Of a stretch of 64,000 nucleotides of DNA, positions 58,929 to 64,000 are shown piece after piece. The position numbers and the translations under genes were made by a program. The notes under the pieces were generated by a model. The model was not told where the DNA came from. It saw nothing but the letters and a program-made list of their open reading frames with translations, and searched no databases. The stretch comes from Hevea brasiliensis (taxonomy: Eukaryota; Streptophyta; Magnoliopsida; Malpighiales; Euphorbiaceae). The stretch lies in the NCBI RefSeq assembly GCF_030052815.1, contig NC_079498.1, forward strand, positions 81,268,992 to 81,332,991, given 5' to 3'. Positions within the stretch are counted from its first letter, which is position 1. The number at the start of each line of letters is the position of its first letter.

Positions 58929-60872
58929 TGGTGACAATATAAAATAAAATAAAATAGAATAAAATATGATAAAACAAATATGCAGAATGTGTGTTTACAT
59001 TTTTTTGGGTAGACTTAATTTCTGGTATTATTTGTAGTATTATTCACTTAAAATTTGGTAAGGTTTATTATCATTGCCCGAGTAACCCATACTAGTTGAC
59101 TGGACTGGATAAATGGGTAAACCGACACTGGGTACTATGTACCTCAGACCATCACACCATCAGTCACATTGTGTCTCCCGGTGTGTAACAGAACAGCTTA
59201 TAAGCTGTAATAATCATCGGGCTTAAAACTCAAGTGTAATAATTCAAATAACATAGCCAAAGGCTATTATGTCACAGAATGGCATGGGAGCCATGAAACA
59301 CAGAATGGCATGAAGCCATATGCAGTACTGCTAACAGAACCCTATTGGCATGCCAAGCTATCCAAACCAATCTTGTTAGGTATACTAGGGCATTTTACAC
59401 TTTTGAGTTTTACTATTTTTTAATTTCAAGTTTTGGTGTTACTATTCACTTCATTGGTTAACCAAAATGTTGACTTTTGCATAGACAATAGGTACATTGC
59501 TTTTAATACTCCCAACATACAACATTTTGCATTCAAAATTTGTTGTTATTGGTTGCCCATACCATTTCTAAGCTTAATGCTAATTGAGCAGAATTTTCAG
59601 TTTTTATGCTTCATTTTTACTGCTCCATTGGTCATATTTAAAGTGGGAATTTGGCAAAATGATCAACATGAAAGTTGTTCCTTATTTTGTCTAATTGAAT
59701 TTCCTTTTTTGATTCACTCCATTTGGAGTTTTGTAACTCAAGTTATGGTCCAAAAACCATAACTGGCCGGATTGAAATTTTTCTAGACTGACCATATCTA
59801 CAGTGCAGTGAATAGTGAGTGCAACTCACTTGTTGGATAGGTTCTGGTCATAATTTGGGTTAGGTTCCTTCATGAAAGTTGTTGGTCTATATCTCAGCTT
59901 GTTTCTGGTAAAATTTCAGGTCAATTGGACCATTCTACACTGAGTTATGGCCAAATGACCAAATACTATTCATTTAATAATTCTGCAGAAACAGACTGCA
60001 GGTCACCCGGATTAGAGTAAGCTTTTGGTCCGCTTAGTTTGATTTTATGGGCATGGTTTCTGCACCAAATTTGTGCCATTATGTGTCTAGTTTCATGTCC
60101 AATTGGCCTTGCACCAATTGAACCTCTACAATTCAAGTTATGGCTGCCCAAACCTACTGGACTCATGTCCAATTCTGCAGGTCACCAAGGGCAGCCACAC
60201 CAACTGCAATTCCCACTAATCAAACCACCTCATTTCTTGTTTACACATAACCAAATGGTCACTAATTGACCATTAAAACTCACTTTCTTCATTACATGAT
60301 CAAAGTCTCCATTTTATACCCAAACCCTAACCCTAACATCTCAAATCATGTATTTAACTTGCATTTCATCAATCCACTTAGTGGGTACATATTGTGGATT
60401 GCCATATGGTCTTTTAACTTCATTAAGCTCAACACAATCAAACCCTAACCATGGCTGCCGAAAAATATGGGATAGCATACAAGTGGTTTTTAACAAATTT
60501 CCTTTGAAATTTACACTCATTCAAAGTCCTTAACATGAATTTAGAATAAAATCCATGGTTAGGTCACTTACGTCAAAGGAGTGAGATTTTCCCACTTGCT
60601 AAAGCTCTTGTTTTCCTCTTCTTTTTGCTCCCAAAAGAATCACCAAGGTGTAAGAGCAAGTTTTTGTGTTGACAATTAGGGTTTTTGGTGGAAGAAAGCT
60701 AGGGAAAATCAAGCTTGAAAAAGCTTGTTCATGGTGGCCATGGAGGAGGGGTTGACATTAAGAAGGAGAAGAAAAGAAGGTGTTCTGATTTTTTTTTCAT
60801 TTCCAGCCCATTAGGTCTCTTTTAAACAAAGTTATGCCATGTGTCAAGATTGGATTGGTTGGGAGATTTTTA

Positions 60873-60893
60873 ATGACATCATGATGATGTCAT
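60873..60893. promoter_or_regulatory. U3 palindrome of K (bZIP-like half-sites)
   Basis: Arms ATGACATCAT and ATGATGTCAT around a single G, about 440 bp from the LTR start in sense orientation. I has the same half-sites with a 3-bp spacer at 49334-49354 and C at 11972-11990. TGACATCA resembles bZIP (TGACGTCA) sites with the CpG changed; function is inferred. Confidence 0.5.
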
Positions 60894-61330
60894 AAATCCA
60901 TTTTCTTTCATTTTCTCTCCATTTCTTGTCTATTTAATTACAATTAAATTTTTGACAATATTTATTTATATTTTATGTTATATAAATTATTTATTTAACT
61001 GGACAAGTTGGCCCAAAAATCATCTCTGAAGACGAAATGACCAAAATTCCCTCCGTTTGGCTTAACGGGTCAAAATTGTCTTTACCGATTGAAAAATTTT
61101 TCTAAGTATTTTCTTGGCATTCTAATGCCATAAGAACCTCAATGACCCTTCTCTGGAGTCCCAAGAATTACTTTATAATTTTTCCTAAATTTTTTTTCTT
61201 ATTAATATTTGAGTAAATTTTTAGTTCCTCACTTTAGTTTAAATATTTTTCCGAACGTTCTAGCTGTCCGGACCGACACTGGTCACCGGAATAGTAGACT
61301 GTACGAACTAGCTAAAATGAGGATGTTACA

Positions 61331-61343
61331 ACTCTTCCCCTGT
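61331..61343 (-). other. Polypurine tract of K
   Basis: Read on minus, ACAGGGGAAGAGT directly precedes the LTR start TGTAACATCC. Confidence 0.8.
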
Positions 61344-61356
61344 AAGAAAAATTTCG

Positions 61357-64000
61357 TCATCGAAATTTACTTGATGCAAACAGTTGAGGGAACTGTTGCC
61401 TCATTATCTCTTCACTTTCCCAAGTTGCCTCTTCAGTGTTGTGGTGCCTCCAAAGCACTTTCACTAGTGGAATTTGTTTATTTCTCAGTTCCTTCACTTC
61501 CCAAGCTAGGATTTGTATAGGTTCTTCTGTGTATGTCAAGTCCGGTTGGATTTCAATTTCTTCCATGGAAATGACATGTGAAGGGTCTGAGCGATATCTT
61601 CTCAACATAGAAACATGGAATACATTGTGTATTTTATCCAGTTCTGGTAGTAAAGCTAGCCGATAGGCCACTAGTCCCACACGTTCAATGACTTCATATG
61701 GGCCAATGAACCTAGGGCTTAACTTACCCTTTCTTCCAAATCTCAGTACTTTCTTCCATTGTGAGACTTTGAGAAACACTTTATCGCCAACTGCATACTC
61801 TATCTCTTTTCTCTTCAAGTCGGCATAAGATTTTTGTCTATCTGAGGCAACCTTCAAGTTAGCTTTGATTATCTTCACTTTCTCCTTAGTCTGTTTCACC
61901 AGGTCTGGTCTTACCAGCTTATCTTCACCCAATTCAGTCCAACACACAGGGGTTCTACATTTCCTCCCATATAGTGCTTCATACGGAGCCATTTGAATGC
62001 AAGTTTGGTAGCTATTGTTATATACGAATTCTGCCAGTGGGAGGTATCTATCCCAACTCCCCTCAAACTCAATGACACAATTCCTTAGCATATCCTCCAA
62101 GATCTATCACATAATTTTCATTGTTACTATCATTTCAATTTATTACTTGCAAAAATTCAATTAGTTCTTAGGTTTACCTGGATTACTCGTTCTGACTGTC
62201 CATCTGTCTGGGGATAAAAAGCAGTGCTAAAACGGAGTCGTGTGCCCAAGGCTTCTTGCAACTTTTTCCAGAATCTTGATATAAACCTTGGGTCTTGATC
62301 AGATATGATGGAAAGTGGGATTTCATGTAGTCTAACTATCTCACTGATATACAATTCTGCTAGCTTCTCTAGTGAGTAGTCAGCCCTAACTGGCAGAAAA
62401 TGTGCTAACTTTGTTAATCTATCCACTATCACCCACACTACATCATGCTTCCTTTGGGTGAGAGGTAAACTACTAACAAAATCCATAGTGACTCGGTCCC
62501 ATTTCCATTTAGGTATGCTTATAGGTTGTAGCAATCCTGATAGAACTTGATGTTCTGCTTTGACTTGCTGACATGTCAAACACTTAGTCACATAGTCAGC
62601 TATATCCCTCTTCATACCAGGCCACCAATAATGAGGCTTCAAATCATTATACATTTTTGTGCTCCCCGGGTGCATAACATAAACACTAGTGTGTGCTTCT
62701 TTCAGAATACTAGTCTTCAGTTCCCCATCATCTGGTACACACACTCTTCCTCTGTAGTATAGACACCCATCTGCTTTCACCTCATATTCTGTTTCCTTTC
62801 CCTTTGGAATTTTACCCACAATGGCCATTAGTTTTTCATCTGCCCTCTACCCATCTTGTATCTGCTGTAGCAGGGTTGGCCTCACTTGCAACTCAGCCAA
62901 AATAGCTCCATCTTGAGCTAAGGACAGACAGGCATTTAGTGATCTTAAAGCTGTGATGGACTTCCTGCTCAAAGCATCAGCAACTACATTTGCCTTCCTA
63001 GGATGATAATCTATCACACAATCATAGTCCTTTAGGAACTCAATCCATCGCCTCTTTCTAAGATTGAGCTCCTTCTGGGTTGGCAAATATTTTAGACTCT
63101 TGTGGTCTATATAGATGTAGCATTTTTCACCATATAAATAATGCCTCCATATCTTCAGTGCGAAGATAATTGCTGCTAACTCTAGGTCATGAGTAAGGTA
63201 GTTCTGTTCATGTGGCCTTAACTGCCTGGAAGCATAGGCGACCACTTTTCCCTCTTGCATCAATACACACCCTAGCCTATTATGCGAGGCATCACTGTAG
63301 ACCACAAAGTCTTTCCCCGACACTGGCTATGTTAACACTGGTGCTTCTATCAACATAGCCTTTAGCCTCTCAAAAATGGCTTGACACTTGTCGTTCCAGC
63401 CAAATTTCACATTCTTGTGCAACAACTTGGTCATTGGAGCAGCTATAAGAGAGAACCCCTTCACAAATCTTCTGTAATACCCAACTAACCCCAAGAAATT
63501 TCTGACCTCAGTTGTATTTCTGGGAGGCTTCCATTCCATCACTGCTTCTATCTTTTTGGGATCTACTCTAATCCCCTCTGCTGATACTATATGTCCAAGG
63601 AAAGAGATTTCACTCATCCAGAAGTCACACTTGGATAACTTAGCATACAGCTTCTTTTCTCGCAGGGTTTGCAGAACAATCCTCAAATGTTCATCATGTC
63701 CTTCCCTGGTCTTGGAATACACCAGAATATCATCAATAAAGACCACTACAAACCGATCTAGATATGGATGGAAGATACGGTTCATAAGGTCCATAAATGC
63801 TGCTGGTGCATTTGTTAACCCAAACGGCATCACTAGAAATTCATAGTGCCCATACCGGGTTCTGAATGCAGTTTTTGACACATCTGCATCCTTTACCCTC
63901 AACTGATGATGCCCTGATCTGAGATCAATTTTTGAAAATACACTGGCTCCTTTCAACTGATCAAACAGATCGTCGATTCTGGGCAATGGATATTTGTTCT
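61357..64000 (-). pseudogene. K pol: RT, RNase H, integrase, chromodomain, with an intron-like segment
   Basis: RT enters from the right edge ([35 protein letters not shown]) with an intact FIDDILVYS motif. RNase H ([27 protein letters not shown]), the integrase zinc domain ([27 protein letters not shown]) and DDE core (SDQDPRFISRFW, QSERVIQ) follow in the same frame, with only two nonsense codons at 63327-63329 and 62847-62849. After QSERVIQ a 74-bp GT...AG segment (62177-62104) interrupts the frame. Past it the integrase resumes ([15 protein letters not shown]) and runs open through the chromodomain (LRNKQIPLVKVLWRHH) to the stop at 61357. Confidence 0.92.
62104..62177 (-). other. Candidate 74-bp spliceosomal intron in K integrase
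   Basis: Read on minus, the integrase codon CAG (62180-62178) is followed by GTAAACC and the segment ends TGTGATAG before ATC (62103-62101). It is AT-rich, 74 bp long (not a multiple of three) and contains in-frame stops. Removing it joins VIQ to ILEDML exactly as in C and H and puts the two halves in one frame. A GTAAC about 20 nt before the 3' end could serve as branch site. No target duplication is evident at the edges. Splicing itself cannot be seen from DNA. Confidence 0.7.

Larger units (their letters stand above)
58277..61330 (-). repeat. 3' LTR of K, 3054 bp
   Basis: It starts TGTGACACCCCTTACCCG and ends GGATGTTACA on plus. Features: hairpin 58911-58928 (one mismatch in the stem), palindrome 59344-59355, modules near 59668, 59872 and 60064, inverted repeat 60254-60274, U3 palindrome 60873-60893. 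No gene is supported. Confidence 0.92.
58277..64000 (-). mobile_element. 3' part of Tekay element K
   Basis: A minus-strand chromovirus inserted in copia J (left flank GTATC, 58272-58276). The 3' LTR, polypurine tract, chromodomain, integrase, RNase H and most of RT are in the window; gag, protease and the 5' LTR are beyond 64000. Its LTR groups with E, G and I, while its pol is similar in plan to C. Confidence 0.93.

Noticed and set aside
62101..62180. Simple random insertion or tiny transposon as explanation for the K integrase break
   Set aside because: Edges are exactly GT and AG, the frame is restored exactly and no target duplication is visible; kept as the less likely alternative.

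Overview
The window is a block of nested LTR retrotransposons from a plant nuclear genome. No host gene, rRNA, tRNA gene, CRISPR array or bacterial feature is visible. The host is probably a dicot with a repeat-rich genome: it carries Ty1/copia elements with about 2.1 kb LTRs, Tekay-type chromoviruses (Ty3/gypsy with a C-terminal chromodomain) with 2.7-4 kb LTRs, and an Athila-type Ty3/gypsy element with an extra ORF. The readable primer binding sites of the copia and Tekay-type elements match the 3' end of initiator-Met tRNA. The species cannot be read from the sequence; an Euphorbiaceae-like woody dicot is only a guess.

Layout from left to right (letters are my labels). F, copia LTR (1-1569), inserted in the 3' LTR of E. 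E, a gypsy derivative with almost no internal region (1570-3229 and 12556-15860), minus strand. C, a complete Tekay element (3230-12550, minus) inside the 5' LTR of E, with a perfect GTACC target duplication. B, the 5' half of a copia element (15861-21023, minus), cut by E. L, an Athila element (21024-30856, plus), cut by B on the left and truncated on the right. G, a decayed gypsy element (30857-35693, minus). A, a nearly full-length copia element (about 35694-45640, minus). I, gag and 5' LTR of a gypsy element (45641-49895, minus). H, 3' half of a Tekay element (49896-54664, plus). J, a copia gag-pol (54665-58276, plus). K, 3' LTR and pol of a Tekay element (58277-64000, minus).

Every coding region is damaged by nonsense codons, frameshifts or deletions, though several keep long reading frames: C gag-RT has 868 codons, C pol 665 and A pol 885. 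Many stops look like single C-to-T or G-to-A steps, as expected from decay of methylated DNA.

The most interesting signals are non-coding or structural. (1) A 74-bp GT...AG segment lies exactly inside the K integrase frame; removing it makes the frame continuous, and relatives C, H and G lack it. (2) A trio of related modules, spaced about 190-215 bp, is shared by LTRs of two gypsy LTR families and absent as one block from C. (3) A small LTR hairpin has a stem that changes by compensatory substitutions between families; the truncation point of G lies at its base. (4) The copia leader carries a palindromic 35-bp minisatellite and repeated short upstream ORFs.
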